The notes under the pieces were generated by a model. It ran no database searches, was not told the origin of the DNA, and saw nothing but the letters and a program-made list of their open reading frames with translations. A DNA stretch of 64,000 nt from Dillenia suffruticosa (lineage: Eukaryota; Streptophyta; Magnoliopsida; Dilleniales; Dilleniaceae). Position numbers and translations under genes: made by a program. The stretch covers positions 9,363,001 through 9,427,000 of the forward strand of contig JAVTVX010000026.1 in the NCBI GenBank assembly GCA_033439265.1, given 5' to 3'. Shown here one piece after another: positions 1 through 12,708 of the stretch (the first letter of the stretch is position 1; each line of letters begins with the position of its first letter).

Positions 1-1135
1 ATGGCTATATTCATTCCCACCACGGAGAGACCCGACGGGATGGCGTGGTTGGGGTTAGATGTGCGGGGGAGTTAGATGTCCCTCCCTCTGCCGAAGTCGT
101 GCTATATCTGATTTGCACCCCGGTGAGATACGAGCCAACGCCAAGGAAGCGAGTATGTTTTGAAACATTGGATGGAAAAACCCTTTGCGGGATTTCATCT
201 AGGTTCGGCCGGCCTAAGACGGGAGTGTTTTTTATGGGACCCCATGATTTTCTGATAGAATGATCAATGTGAATGCATGTTTTACAGATTGATTGAATTA
301 TTGAAATGCTTTTACATATATAAAGTATGATTTTGAGATATGCTTTAACTGTCCCACATTCACCTCTCATTTATGAACACAATCACACCATTGCACTCCA
401 CTTACTGAGTATTCCCCAATACTCACCCCTCTCTTAACATTTTACAGAGGATACTTAGTTCGGAGACTGCATGTGGGAGCTTGCGAAGGATTTTTGCTGA
501 TTTGTATAGGTATCTAGCAAATGTAGAATTTTTGAGAATTGTAGTTCATAGAACCACGGAAGGGAAGACTTGTATAATTCTTTTTGGTATAGATTTAATC
601 AATACTTGTTTTATATATAGGAGCAAGTATTGATGGAATCCTTACTTTGCTTATGTTGAAGCTGGTATATTTTGTTTTAAAAGTCCCTTTTTGGTAAAAA
701 TTTGTTGTTTAAATGGGACATTTGGACTTTATTTGATTTTTGGAAAGGACGGGATGGCTGGATGCATGCATGTGAATTGAATTGGCCGAGTTAGCCATGT
801 CTGTGTGCTAATTTGAGTTAAACGGACTGGTATGTCCTTTGATTTTGTTATCGAACTCTGAATTGGCTACGATGGCCATACTGCATGAATGCATGTACAG
901 GAACCCCCTCCCTAATTGTGTGTCGACGCATGCTCGTGTGTACAGGGATGGACCGGATGGGTCCTTTGCATGTGTATTGCTTATATGTTTTCTTATTTTG
1001 GATGGATTGTGAATTGGAATAATTGTTGTACTGATTTGTAGCCTTGCGGAGTCTCGGTATATGGGGAGGTTCTGCTCGTGTACCGAGGCAACATAGCGGT
1101 TGTGGCGTGATCGATCCGAGGATCGGGGCATGATA
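1..1135 (+). repeat. Partial 5' LTR of the Tekay-like fossil
   Basis: The segment ends eight bases before a clear primer-binding site, as a 5' LTR should. It contains the block near 395-450 with repeated ACTCACC/CACTGAGTATT-type wording and an acceptor-like TTTTACAG that also occurs in the solo LTR near 20295-20345. Similar GATGCATGCATG and GGCCGAGTTGGCC-like wording occurs in both. Small reading frames inside it are not genes. The left end is outside the window, so full length and target duplication cannot be read. Confidence 0.75.
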
Positions 1136-1142
1136 GCTTTAT

Positions 1143-1154
1143 TGGTATCAGAGC
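1143..1154 (+). other. Primer-binding site, initiator tRNA-Met type
   Basis: TGGTATCAGAGC is the standard plant retrotransposon match to the 3' end of initiator tRNA-Met. It lies just inside the LTR end and about 240 bases before the gag start, exactly where minus-strand synthesis is primed in Ty3/gypsy and Ty1/copia elements. Confidence 0.92.
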
Positions 1155-1396
1155 GAGATTCACAATTTTAAATGTTTAAGGTTTTGATCTACTCCCAAAT
1201 GTCCCAATGGTTTTCCAAAAATTTTAAAATATTTGCTGTTTTGAAAATTTCTAATTTTTTTAGATTTACTTTTAAGGATATACAAAGGCCTTCCATGGAT
1301 TCTTAGGGAATTAGGGATATCCTTTTTAGGGGGTTAAGTTATTAGTATTTCTCTTAACCCTATTTACTAAACATAATTTTTCCCTCATAGATTGTC

Positions 1397-2760
1397 ATGC
1401 CTCCACGAAGGAGAATGAGGAATGTGAATGAAATTCCTCTACAGGAGCACGGGGATGAGTCGTCCTCGCATGCTCTTTCTCCACCTGCGTCCACACACCT
1501 GGCTCCTTCTCCCGGGATTACTGCTCCTCCTATCTCCGCTCTTCAGCAAGTAATAGAGTGGTGGAGTACCTTCGGAGCGCAGTATCAAGCTCCACAACCG
1601 TCTTCAGTCCCTCCACATGTTCCTCCTTCAGTGCCAGTTGCTACACCCAGTACTCCAGTAGTACCTCCTCCAGTTGTTGCACCAATCAGCCATTCCCTAG
1701 TTCAGTTGTCTAAACTAATCAAGGAAGCAAGGCAATTGGGATGTGAGGCCTTCCCAGCATCTGGTAATCCTGTAGAGGCAAAGAAATGGATCAAGAAGGT
1801 TAGAAAAACTGTAACGGATATGGGAATAGAGGATAGTTTGAAACTCTTGGTAGCTGTGAGATTGTTGGACGAAGATGCTATCACATGGTGGGATGGAGTA
1901 GAGGAAAGGGCAGCTGCACCTCTCACTTGGCACGATTTCCTTAGGGAATTCGACCAGAGGTTCTACACCCAATTCGATCGTGACTTGAAGAGAAAAGAAT
2001 TCCTTCGGCTTCGCCAAGGAAATCTGTCTGTGAAGGAATATGAGGCAAAATTTAGAAACCTATCCTCATTCGTGCCAGAGTTAATCACCTCCTAAGAGTA
2101 CAGACGCTTCAAGCTTGAGGATGAGCACACATACCAGAACGTGTTGCAATTGGCCTTAAGGGCAGAATAGATGGTGTTTGAAAGGGGAAATGTTAGGGAC
2201 CACCGTGGGAAGAAGAGGTCCAATGGATTTGTGTTGGGCCAAAGCTCTAAGAAGAACAGAACTGCAGACTATCAAAGCGGTGGATTTATTTCGGGATCGG
2301 TTGGATTTCCTCAAAGCCAACCGATTCATAGATCGAGTGCTCTTAGCACTGGGAATGTTGGATTAGGAGCTAAACCATGGAGAAGTAAAATGGGGACTTG
2401 CCCAAATTGCAAAGGGTATCATACGGGTCCGTGCAGAGGTCCTAAAAGATGTTATCACTATGGAAAGGAGGGACACCTCCGTTATTCTTGCCCTGAGTTG
2501 AAGGAAGAAGGGCAAGGGAGTTGTCAAGTCAGAGGTCCCTCTAGCGGCTCCAAAACTAGCCCAGTTGGTTCAGCGACACCTTCTACCAATACTAACCCTA
2601 GGACGGGCATGGGAAGGAAAGTTATAGCCACCTCCTCTCAGCGACCTCAGCCTAGATCTCAAGCTAGAGTCTTTGCTATGACTAATGAAGAAGCCCAAGT
2701 TAATCCCGACATAGTTACAGGTAATTTTCATTTAAATTTAAGTTCAGAATTTGAAATGTG
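1397..2760 (+). pseudogene. Fossil gag of the Tekay-like element
   Basis: The start at 1397 opens a basic N-terminus (MPPRRRMRN), a Pro/Ser/Thr-rich linker, then the retrotransposon gag core with ITWWDGVEERA and FLRLRQGNLSVKEYEAKF, the usual wording of the Retrotrans_gag family. A zinc-knuckle-like stretch follows near 2395-2510 (CPNCKGYHTG then GKEGHLRYSCP), as expected at the gag C-terminus for nucleic-acid binding. The protein would form the virus-like particle. It is a fossil in more than one open segment. Confidence 0.85.
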
Positions 2761-2839
2761 ATATCTATGATTTATAATTATGTTTTGATGATTTATGATT
2801 ATGAATTAAGGATTTATGGTTTATATTTATAGGTATGAT

Positions 2840-5065
2840 GAATATCTTTGGTGTTGATACTCATATACTCATAGATACTGGGTTGAATAATTCATTTATG
2901 AGTTCGGAATTTGAGAGACATGCTAATATGCTATTAGTCCCACTTGATGAAGAATTGTTGGTTATCACCCCCCTTGGGAGAGCATTTGATTAGGGATTCA
3001 GTATATAAGTCTTGTGAGGTGAAAGTTGGTGAGACAATCCTTAAAGCAGATTTGATTCCGTTGGATATGAAAGATTTTGACATCATCCTAGGCATGGACT
3101 GGCTAAGCCTTCATGAGCATCAGTGAACTGCTTCACTAAAGGAGTGAAATTCAGTAGGCCAGGGCATCCCCTACTTGTGTTCGCTGGTGAACGGTAAGTA
3201 TTGCCAAGCTGTGTGATTTCAACTCTCGAAACACAGAAATTAGTACATAACGGTTGTGAAGCTTACTTAGCTCACATCATTGATACTACAGTGGAAAGCC
3301 CTGATCTGAGCGATGTCCCTGTGGTGAATGAGTTTCCGGACGTCTTTCCGGAAGAGTTGCCTGGGTTACAACCGATCTGGGAGTTTGATTTCACTATAGA
3401 TCTTGTTCCCGACATAGCGCCAATCTCTATTCCTCCTTATTGAATGGCACCAGCAGAATTGAAAGAGTTGAAGGTCCAACATCAAGAGTTGTTAGATAAG
3501 GGATTCATCTGACTGAGTACCTCACCTTGGGGTGCTCCGGATCTATTTGTAAAGAAGAAAGATGGCACGTTTTGGTTGTGTATCGATTATCGGCAATTAA
3601 ATAAGGTGACCATAAAAAACAAATACCCCTTGCCCAGGATTGATGATTTGTTTGATCAACTCCAAGGGGCCAGTGTATTCTCTAAGATAGATTTGAGGTC
3701 CGGCTATCACCAGTTGCAGATAAAGGAAGATGATGTCCCCAAAACTGCGTTTAGGACGTGGTATGGGTATTATGAATTCTTGGTGATGCCATTTGGTCTG
3801 ACGAATGCTCCAGCAGCTTTCATGGACCTTATGAATCGAGTTTTTTACTCCTATCTTGATAAGTTCGTCATTGTTTTCATTAATGATATACTTGTGTATT
3901 CTAAAAATGATGAAGAGCATTCAAATCATCTTTGGATTGTGCTGTAGACTCTCCGAGATAAGCAATTGTTTGCTAAGTTCTCAAAGTGTGAATTATGGCT
4001 AAAGGAAATTGGCTTTTTGGGACATGTGGTATCCGGAGAAGGAATATTTGTTGATTCTAAGAAAGTTGAGGTGATTCTAAAATGGGAACAACCCAAAAAT
4101 GTCACCGAGGTGCGTAGTTTTCTCGGTTTGGCTGGGTACTACCGAAGATTTGTAGAGGGCTTTTCCAAGATTGCAGCTCCGTTGTCTGGCTTGACGCGGA
4201 AGGGAATCAAGTTTGAATGGACAGATAAATGTGAGCAGAGTTTTCAAGAACTCAAAAGGAGACTCACGTCAGCTCCCATACTCGTTCTTCCTACCATAGG
4301 TAATGATTATGTTGTCTACAGCGATGCCAGTAAACAGGGGTTAGGATGCGTCTTGATGTAGGGTAACAGAGTTATCGCCTATACTTCTCGACAGTTAAAG
4401 AAACATGAGTTGAATTATCCTACACATGATCTAGAGATTGCTGCTATCGTATTCGCCTTGAAGATTTGGTGACAGTACTTGTACGGAGCCACCTACAGGA
4501 TCTTTATTGATCACAAGAGTCTCAAATAGTTGCTTACCTAGAAAGAGCTCAACTTGAGGCAAAGGAGATAGTTAAAACTGATTAAAGACTATGATTTGGT
4601 GATTGACTATCACCTGAGTAAGGCAAATGTATTTACAGATGCTCTGAGCCGCAAGTCATCATCTTCTCATTCTCAAACGGGTTCTTATCTCTCATGCCTT
4701 ATTGGACTTTGTGCTCTTGGAGCCAAATTTGCTTATGATGACAATGGCACATTATTGGCGAAGTTTGAAATTTGACCAACCCTGGTGAACCGTATTAACG
4801 AGCTCCAGGCAACTAATGATGAGCTAAAGTAGATAGTAGAGAAGGTTCGTATGGGTGAAACTGGTGATTTTCATATTCGGGAGGATGACATGGTGATGTA
4901 TGGGAAACGGATTTGTGTTCCTAAAAATGATGAGCTTCGGAAAGCCATTCTTGAGGAAGCACACTCTTAAGCTTATGCTATGCATCCCGGAAGCACTAAA
5001 ATGTACCGAACCATCAAAGAAGCTTATTGGTGGCCGGAAGCACTGGAATTGAAGGACCCAAGATA
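2840..5065 (+). pseudogene. Fossil pol of the Tekay-like element
   Basis: Parts in order are: aspartic protease (about 2860-3125; LIDTG and ILGMDWLS wording), reverse transcriptase (about 3450-4000; [46 protein letters not shown]), RT connection (about 4080-4170; [12 protein letters not shown]), RNase H (about 4300-4700; [16 protein letters not shown]) and the integrase zinc-binding start (about 4960-5060; HPGSTKMYRTIKEAYWW). This order, with integrase after RNase H, is the Ty3/gypsy order. It is broken by several breaks and ends where the next element begins. Confidence 0.9.
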
Positions 5066-7308
5066 ATATGCATGAGTGCACGCATGGGAAAAAGGGAAGT
5101 GACCGTGCTGGTTGACAATGAATCTACCCTCAATTTCATCAATCCTAGGATTGCCAAATCCTTATGACTACCTGTTGAAAGAGTGGAAGAGTTTCAAGTT
5201 TGAGTGGAAAGTGGGGAAAAGCTAAAATGTCATGAAGTTCATAGAAAAATGAATCCGCAGATCCAAGAGTTGGAGTTGCAGCTTGATCTCTATTCTTTGC
5301 AACTAAAAGGCTTGGATGTTGGCCTTGGAGTGCAATAGCACGAGAAATTATGCTGAATTGTTGCTTGTTACAAGCATACAGAGATGGAATTCTTAAACGA
5401 AGGCCAATGGATCAAGTTGAAGATGGATAACCAAGCTATAGTCAAGGGAGTTGAGATAGCATCTATGCAGTCCATGATTAAAAAAGGAAGCCAAATCTTT
5501 GCCATCCAAACCTTACCTCAACCAGCCACTAAAAACATGTCTAAGGAGGCTACTTAACCCTCTAAGGATGACCCTCTAACCCCCAAAGATATCGAAACTC
5601 TTTTGGATAGGTCTAAACAAATCACTTTGGAGCCAAAGTCTATACTATTGGATTTATCTTCCTAAACTGGGGATGGCAATGTGTTAATGCAACTAGAAGA
5701 TATCTTGAGCAGCCAAAAGGTTAGACATGGAGATTAGAGGCGATATAAAGTCTTGGTGAAGTGGAAAAAAATTGGAGAAGAAGATGCCACGTAGGAAGAC
5801 ATGAATCATTTCAACAGAGCCTTTCCTACATTTGACCCTTAGGACAAGGTCATTCTCCAAGGGGGCGACTGTTACAGACGTAAGAAAAGCCATGAAAGAA
5901 GTTGGGGCAAGACCTCGATGAGCAACAACATGACAATAGCCCATAGGATCCATTAAGCCAGTTACACAGGTCATAGAACATGCAGGCAGTATATGCACAT
6001 GATACTTAGGTGATGAGCACCCTAATGCCATTACCATGCTACACTTGAGCAAAGGAGTTCTAAAGGAATCAACACACTTAGGAACCCTAAGGGATACAAG
6101 AAAGCATACAGAAGTAGGGTTGGGACCAGCTATGGCATGTAGAGCTCATGCTAGCCCATGAGCCAAGTAGTCCTACTCGGACACGGCTTCTTCAGGAGCC
6201 CCACATGGTCAGAAGATGATTGGAGATCTATCTAAAGCAATCAAGATAATTCCAAAAAAGGCTCAACAAAACCAAAATTTATGGGAATTAGAGAAGATCT
6301 GCATAGTAGAGTCTAGAATACTAGTAAAGCACGAGACAGAGTATTATCTAGATCTAGATTTCTTAAAGACCACTAAGCAGACTATCACAAATGATAAAAG
6401 TAAATCTAGCCATCAGCTTATTATTAAAAATGGCTTAAGGAAGCCAAAAATTTGGCTGAAAGAAGAAAAATGGCCCGATGAACCTCGAAACCCTAGTTTA
6501 CCTAAGCATTTAGCCAAGGAGATGGGCTGTGCAACCATGGTGTTGAACAAGGAGCTGAATGATGATAATAAAGGAGTCCTAGAGCAACTAGGGAGCTCAA
6601 GAAACCCTAGAGAAGTCGTAGGTGTAAAGAGATGTCCAAGTCTCAAAGAGTTAAAGAGTCTTAATTCTATTCAAACTCTTAGAAACCCTAGGGAACAAGA
6701 CTTTGATCAAAGTAAGGAACATATATAGTTATGCAATCAGAGCTCTAAGGAGTCTTATCCAAGTAGGAGAAAAGCAAGAAAAAATAGAAGACCTAAAAGA
6801 AGGATTGTTGTCCATGTATAACAAGGATACATCACAAAGGCTTGAGAGTCCTAATGCAATCACAACATATGGGAGTCCTTATTCTAGTGAAACTCTTGGA
6901 GAATATAAGAAACAAGGTGTGGGATGAAAAGAGAAGTATTTAGAAGCAACTCTTACAAGTTGTAAGAGCCCTCGACGTGATGAAATCTTCTCTCAAGTAA
7001 ACGATAATGCAACTTAGTCTAGAGTCCTAATTATCTCAATGTTTATCTTATTCTTTATTTTATATCTTTGTTTATTTAGCATAAGATAAGATTGGTTTAA
7101 ATTCAGATCTAGATCTAGATTTGGATATTAGGGTTTCACTTTAAGTGTCCCTCCACAAGGTATAACATAGTCTATAAATACCAAAGGAGACTTAATGTAA
7201 TGGGGAAGCTTTTGAGTTGATTTTCTTCAATAAACTATCTAAGTTAGGTTCTTCTTTCAAGAATTTTTCTTAGAAGCACAGAGAATACTTGTTTTCCCTA
7301 GAGTTACA
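5066..7308 (+). mobile_element. Fossil of a second chromovirus (CRM/Reina/Galadriel-like) with 3' LTR
   Basis: Just after the first element stops, a second protease-like stretch appears (about 5095-5320; LPVERVEEFQV and QLKGLDVGLGVQ wording). The end of a chromodomain follows (about 5690-5860; YKVLVKWKKIGEEDAT, RAFPTFDP, DKVILQGGD). A chromodomain at the end of pol marks the chromovirus branch. A purine-rich tract (AAGGGGGCGAC) then leads into a TGTTACAG LTR start at 5870. Having its own protease region shows that it is not the tail of the first element. Reverse transcriptase and most of integrase are not recognisable. The fossil is broken in several places and old. Confidence 0.72.
5870..7308 (+). 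repeat. 3' LTR of the second chromovirus fossil
   Basis: The LTR begins TGTTACAG directly after a polypurine tract at about 5859-5869. It contains a TATA-like TCTATAAATA near 7170 followed by a leader with CTTCAATAAA near 7225, the usual U3-R order. A right end of ..GTTACA at 7308 is my best guess and is not fixed by a target duplication. A 170-residue open frame at 6216-6728 lies within this LTR and has no recognisable domain, so I treat it as incidental. Confidence 0.6.
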
Positions 7309-9090
7309 CCACTTTTCAAGTGATTCTCAAGTGTAGAAAGGTGAGACTTTCAATCAAGCCATGAGTAAGAGAGAAAACCACAATTATCAAACCTAACCCT
7401 AACCCTAATTCAACTACACTCGCTCAAGCCAACCCTTTATAAAAGGGCTTTGTACCCCATAACCTTCTAAACATCAAGTCCAACTACCCATAACCCTAAC
7501 AAAAGGTCAACCACTCAAGAGTTTAGTCATAGAAAATCAAATTCATTCGACCTATCAGTAAGTACACTTAGGTCTACCCTCATAATCCAATGACTTGACC
7601 CTTGGCTTAATCACTTGACGTAGGACCTCAAAAAGTTAACCCATAGAATGAAAAGGTCAACCCGAGTGGTATTTGAACTCTGAACATCCTTGCCTACACC
7701 AAATTACTATTCCACCTGAGTTACAATGATCAAACAAGCTTAACTCACAATAAGTCAATCCATGCAAGGGAGCAAGTCGACTGATTGCACATTTGGACTA
7801 AATGGTAAGAAACCTTAGGTCAACCAAAGCAAACTTTTGCTCATTTATATAAGGGTGAAACCTTTGGGTTAACCCATTAAGATGAACAGGTTGACCTAGT
7901 CTAAGAAAATTTTAAAATATGTCAACCAATTTGATTGAGCCTGTCGACCTAAGCCTTCACTATCTAGATTGGGTCACAATAGGTTGGCCCAAGAACAATC
8001 ACAGGTCGACTTGCTCATGACTTAGGTAAACAAGTATATCGACCCTTTATTACACCATTCAACTAGTACTAGGGATCATTCGACCTAGGAGATTCATTAA
8101 GTTAACTTAAGCTTTGGTTTCTAAGAAACTTAATGCATAGGTAGACCCGTTAGTTTGAATGTGTCAACTCTTGTATATAAAGAGGACAACCTAGGGGATT
8201 CAATAAGTCGACTTAGGCTTTGGATTAGAAAATTTTCATAACATAGGTCGATCCATCAGTTTAGATAGGTCAACCCCATAACACCTATAGGTCGACCCAA
8301 GGACATTCACAAATTGACCTAAGTGTTAGATTATAAGATTTTGAAAACATAGGTCGACCAATGAAGAAAAGAAGGTTGACCCTGGCATGAATAAGTCGAG
8401 GCATAGAGTTTTACAAGTTAACTTAAAGTTTGGTTTAGCAAACATTTATAACTTAGATCAACCTGAGAGAATCAACATGTCGACCTGATTGGCAACACCA
8501 GTCAACCCTATAAGTATACATTTCAACCCATAGTTAAGCTCAATTGTTCTCTCATTTTGACGTGTCAACCCAGAAGATCAAAATGTCGACTTAAATCTTG
8601 GGTTATCAAAAATTTATAATATACAACTATCAATGCTAGACTGGAAGAAGCTGAAGCTAATGATCAAAAACGAATGATCAGAAAAATATTAAACGAACTC
8701 TAGCCATTAACATACTCTATTTTTTCATTCTTCAATCATTTATTTTTGTTTGTAATCTTCTGCTTGATCTAAACATTGTTACATATGAGATCAAGCCTTA
8801 TTTTTGTAACACCGCTCTCTGTTGTATTAAATGTGTTGCAGATTGGTAAGGGATTCACCATCTATAATTAGAGAGAGAATATCAACTTGTTGAGATTGGA
8901 AAATTTAATGTTCTGGAAGAATATTGTAAAGGTCTAAGTTGAACCTTGAATCACATTCGTACTATTGAGTCAATAGTGAAAAATCTAGGAGTGGACATAT
9001 ATCAGTTTTGGATGGAACCACTATACATCTTGGTGTGTTCTCTGTATTATTTCTTTACTTGTTCATACACCTAATTGTCTTAAGTCTCCC
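7309..9090 (+). repeat. LTR-like segment with GTCGAC motif cluster
   Basis: No coding sequence is visible. Between about 7500 and 8600 there are dozens of variants of an AGGTCGACC/AAGTCGACTT motif (GTCGAC, GTTGAC, GTCAAC). Near 8980-9030 the wording GGAGTGGACATATATC..GGAACCACTATA appears, close to GGGAGTGGACGTATACC..GGAATCACTATA at 25720-25760. That phrase resembles the 3' part of many Ty1/copia LTRs. I read it as a copia-type, possibly Sirevirus-like, LTR remnant. Neither boundary nor a target duplication is clear. Confidence 0.4.
7500..8600. repeat. Dispersed GTCGAC-type palindrome array
   Basis: A short self-complementary core (GTCGAC) with flanks of the form AGG..CC or AAG..CTT recurs at irregular spacing. 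Many copies differ only by C-to-T or G-to-A at the central CpG (GTTGAC, GTCAAC), the pattern expected from deamination of methylated CpG. Comparable arrays occur at about 11800-12300 and 24710-25330. Confidence 0.7.
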
Positions 9091-9269
9091 ACAAATTGTA
9101 ATTCTTTAAAAAAAAAACATAAATTGTCATTCAACATTTTCACCTTCTCTAGGTTATATTTCATAAAAGAAACAGTTGGTCTACAAAGTAGAATTAGTTT
9201 TTAAACGGCTTTTGATCCCATAAAATTCAATTTGATCTTGAACTATTTAGTATACTCATCAATTGATAG

Positions 9270-11601
9270 CATCAACCCTTAGAACTTTGAACCTAATTGC
9301 CATGCTAGCGCAATAATGATTTTTGCAACAGACTTGAGCTAAGACAATTAATCATAACATGGGTTATAAACTCTTATGCCTTTTTACAAACTAAGCAAAT
9401 TGGGCCAGCATCAACATGTTTCTTGATCAAATTATTCATAATAGGGAGGCAATTCTAACATATGTAGCATATAAAGTTTTTACCTTAAGAGGAACTTGTA
9501 AAGATTAGACCATCTTTCATAGTCTATAATCATGTTCCTGACTTGTAATAACATTGTTCCTCATCAGTTGATGATTGATGCCTCTTATTGAGTACAATTG
9601 GTGATAGGCACTTCTTACTGAATACACACATTTCTTTTCGAAAATCTAATACCATGAGTCTAAGATTCATCATCTGCTCAAAGGAAAATTAAAAACTAGT
9701 GTATTGTTATTGTCATCTAACTGTGCCTTCACAAAGTCTTGATCCCATCTTGCCTCCCCTTTAATATTAAACTGCTCACTATAATATTTCCTAATCATTT
9801 GCTATAGTTGTCATAACAAAAGGATTATCGATATTAGGTACCCAAGGGTCCCTCCATATATAGATTCCAATACTATCTCCTACCCTTATCTTATACTTCT
9901 CCTTATATATTCTTGCCACTAAGAAATCTTGATTAGTAATCAAACACCACCCCTGTTTACCCAATATGGAAAGATTAAACTCATGACTTTTTTTTAAACA
10001 CAAGTCCTCTGCTAGACTTCAAGGAACACAACTTTTCCCGATTGATCTAGTTAATGCCTTAACTATTACTATTTCCCCCCACCAAAAGCAGTTTACCATT
10101 CGTTCAAGCTTAGTGCACAAATCCAGGGGATTGAAGAATACACTTATTATAAAAAGAAGGGAAAATTATGCAACAAATTTTAAGAAGGCATCTTTCCCTA
10201 CCCTTGACAAGAACTTTTTATCTTAACTTTGAATTTTGTTCCAAAATCTATCCTTTATATAAGCAAAAAATTTTCTCTTGTTTCTACCGACCAAAGAAGG
10301 CAATCTTAAATATTTCCCATCTATTAGAATGACACACATTAAACATAGAACATATTGAATCCCTCACTTCCATCCTTATGTTAGATCTAAAATAGTTAAG
10401 TATTTTTAAAAATTAATGACTTGGTCAGAAGCCTTTTCATAAGAGCAATCTTTAATCTTTTGATATTCCGTTGATTAGTCTAAAATAAAAAAAAAAAAAG
10501 GAGTCAATGACAAAAAAGAGATAGGAGACTGAAGGAGCTCCTCTAGCTATTTTGCCCCCATGAACTTGTGCTAATAAATCCTCTGCACAAATGATAAACT
10601 AATATGGGAACAAATGATCTACTTGTCATAATCCCTACTCATGAATAATTGGTCAATTTTCATACATGTTATGGATAATCTTGTAACTCATTGTAATAAC
10701 ACACATATAACTAAATCAATTGATGTTGATCAAAGCCTATCTGAATCATCATTCCCCTCAAAATATCTCATTCTATCATGTCATAGGCCTTGTTCATGTC
10801 GATCTTAAAAGTTGCTAACTCTTCCTCGTCTTTAAACTTTCTTTTTAAGAAATGTATAGCATTAAAAACAATAATCACATTATCTGTAATCAGTCTTCTA
10901 GGATTGAAGACATTTTGATTCTCAGAGATAGTAAAAGGAAGCATTTTTTGAATCTATTAGCTAACATTTTAAGCATCACATTTTGAAGAATATTACAAAG
11001 ACAGATAGGTCTCTATTAGCTAACATTTTAGGCATCACATTGTAAAGAATATTATACAAACAAATAGGTCGCCAATTAGAGATTATCTCAAAATCTTTCT
11101 TCTTCACAATCAAAACAACAACAGCATCATTAAGTCCATGTGGGAGCGAGGCCCTCTATAGATAGCAGGCAACTGTTAAATCTCCACCCACAAGAGTTCA
11201 TAAACATTAGAAGAATGCATGATTTATCCTACAAGGTCCAAGGGGATTTGGTTAGGGTGTATTGAAAATATTGCCTCCTTTACCCCTTCTTCTCTAACAT
11301 CTGCCAAAAGAGCCTCCGAAAATACTCTATTAATCACACATGAGAAAATATTATCTCCTTAGTGCCTTTAAAAGCAAACAAACTAGAGAAACAATCTAAA
11401 ATTAAAACATCCAAACCACTGTCCCATGTTTTCCAATTTTTATTATCATCCCATAATTTAGAGAATAAATTTTTCTTTTTAAGAGCAAAGCTAGCCAAGT
11501 GAGCATTTAGAATTTGAGTCACCAACGTGTAACCAATGCTACTTCACATGCTCTCTAAATTACTATTTGTTGTTGCTGTAAATAGCCAATTTGATTATTC
11601 A
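9270..11601 (-). pseudogene. LINE ORF2 remnant: reverse transcriptase and zf-RVT region
   Basis: Reading right to left, the block near 11525-11334 (LILDCFSSLFAF) corresponds to the spacer before RT. The RT fingers follow with NPRRLITDNVI near 10910, ATFKIDMNKAYDM near 10800, then Q.DHLFPY.FIICAEDLLAQ near 10610-10560 and ARGAPSVSYLFFVIDS near 10550-10505. In active plant L1 elements the last block reads FADDS, so the two catalytic aspartates are not intact here (VIDS). Downstream, 10003-9791 holds FNLSILGKQGWCLITNQDF and IYIWRDPWVP, the standard post-RT wording, and the zf-RVT region (SLQVPLKVKT) follows to about 9400. Many stops interrupt it. Confidence 0.88.
10954..11070 (-). repeat. 58/59-bp tandem duplication inside the LINE RT
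   Basis: CTATTAGCTAACATTTTA begins at 10954 and again at 11013. Each copy continues through ..GCATCACATT..GAAGAATATTA..ACA.ATAGGTC for 58-59 bases. The copies differ at several positions, so the duplication is not recent. Intact LINE RTs have this LANR..I stretch once, so the duplication occurred in this dead copy or an immediate ancestor. Confidence 0.85.
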
Positions 11602-11799
11602 ACAGCTATAACACCGAAATGTTGGGTGTTAGAAAATTTATATTAAATTTTCAATATTCTTTGTAAAAATACCAGAAAAAACCAATTGTAATTGGTTTTA
11701 ATTTATCAATAAAGGTCCTATAAAGTTTTGTTGGGAGAAAAATTGGCTTTGGTGGTGATTTGGGATAATTAAAACTTATTCGGAGTCAATTAAATGAAG

Positions 11800-12300
11800 A
11801 CAAGCCAACTTGCCCCGTGACAAGACAACTTAGGGCTCAAAAATTGAATTTTGGTTAAGTATAGAACTCACCAAACCAGTCATAACAAGTGCCAAGATGA
11901 CTTGAGAAGATTAAGCCTCAAAATTCTTAACCCTGCACATAGGTAAGTCGACTTGCCCAATGACAGGTTGACTTATGCTTCCAAACTTTGTGTCTATAAG
12001 TCTACTTGTAGCCAGTATGAGTTAACTTGCCAAGTTTAAGTTGCAGAAAAACATGTCTACACACGAAACAAATCCACTCACTAAAAAAAGTGAATTAACT
12101 TGAGGGTTACAAAAGAAGGAATTTTGGTCAACTTAAGCCAAATTTCAAGTTGACTTGAGGACCTGATAAAACAATGATCAAACCTACTTGTTAGATAACA
12201 AGTTGACTTGGCCTCTGAAGACCTTAGGCATACAAGTAGACTTGTGCGATTTGTAAGTCAACTCATAAGTGTAAAAGGCTACGAACTAACAAAAAAGGGC
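11800..12300. repeat. GTCGAC-type motif array in the U3 of the Tekay-like solo LTR
   Basis: About a dozen variants of AAGTCGACTTG/CAAGTTGACTTG occur, for example near 11945-11975 and 12130-12260, again with CpG-decayed versions (GTTGAC, GTCAAC). It resembles the arrays at 7500-8600 and 24710-25330 although the surrounding LTRs are not otherwise alike. Confidence 0.65.
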
Positions 12301-12708
12301 AACCAAACTTGAACAAAACTTGAAAGTAATGAGGGACAAGAGGGGAATTTCACATCACATGTTAAAAAGGCTTAGAGCAAGCTTCACTTCTCCAAATCGA
12401 TCTTTTCTCTCTCTCCCTCTTCTCTTCCTCTCTTGAACTCATTCACTCCTCTTACTCGAGACTCTCTCGCCCATCTCTCCCAATCTCTCTCTTGAAATCA
12501 ACCCCAATTCTTACCAAACACACTCCTTAAACCTTCCAAACTCTTAATCAAATACATAAATGAAGGTGGTTTTGGGAGAAACCTAGAGATTACTCAAAAG
12601 GGAAAAAATTTAGGGTTTTTGAAACCCAACGTTCAAGATTCAATCCAATTACAAAATTAAGGTAATTTTTTCTTCCTTTTCATGGATTTATTCCATTGCT
12701 CATTAGTA

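Larger units (their letters stand above)
1..5065 (+). mobile_element. Fossil Ty3/gypsy element (Tekay-like chromovirus), left end cut by window
   Basis: This is an LTR retrotransposon fossil read left to right. Its parts are a 5' LTR ending near 1135, a tRNA-Met primer-binding site, gag, a zinc-knuckle region, aspartic protease, reverse transcriptase, RNase H and the start of the integrase. It gives way to a different element at about 5065, so the rest of integrase and its 3' LTR are not here. The LTR end resembles the end of the solo LTR at 20820-20883 (both have a TCGATC..GAGG then GGGG..TGA block), which places both in the same lineage. The element is broken, with at least half a dozen breaks, so it is old. 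Lineage assignment rests on LTR style and pol motifs read by eye. Confidence 0.85.

Noticed and set aside
6216-6728. A 170-residue plus-strand open frame.
   Set aside because: It lies wholly within the LTR at 5870-7308 and has no recognisable domain.
7393-7412. Telomere-like CCTAACCCTAACCCTAA.
   Set aside because: Fewer than three units, embedded in LTR-like sequence and not the common plant type CCCTAAA; chance or local slippage is enough.
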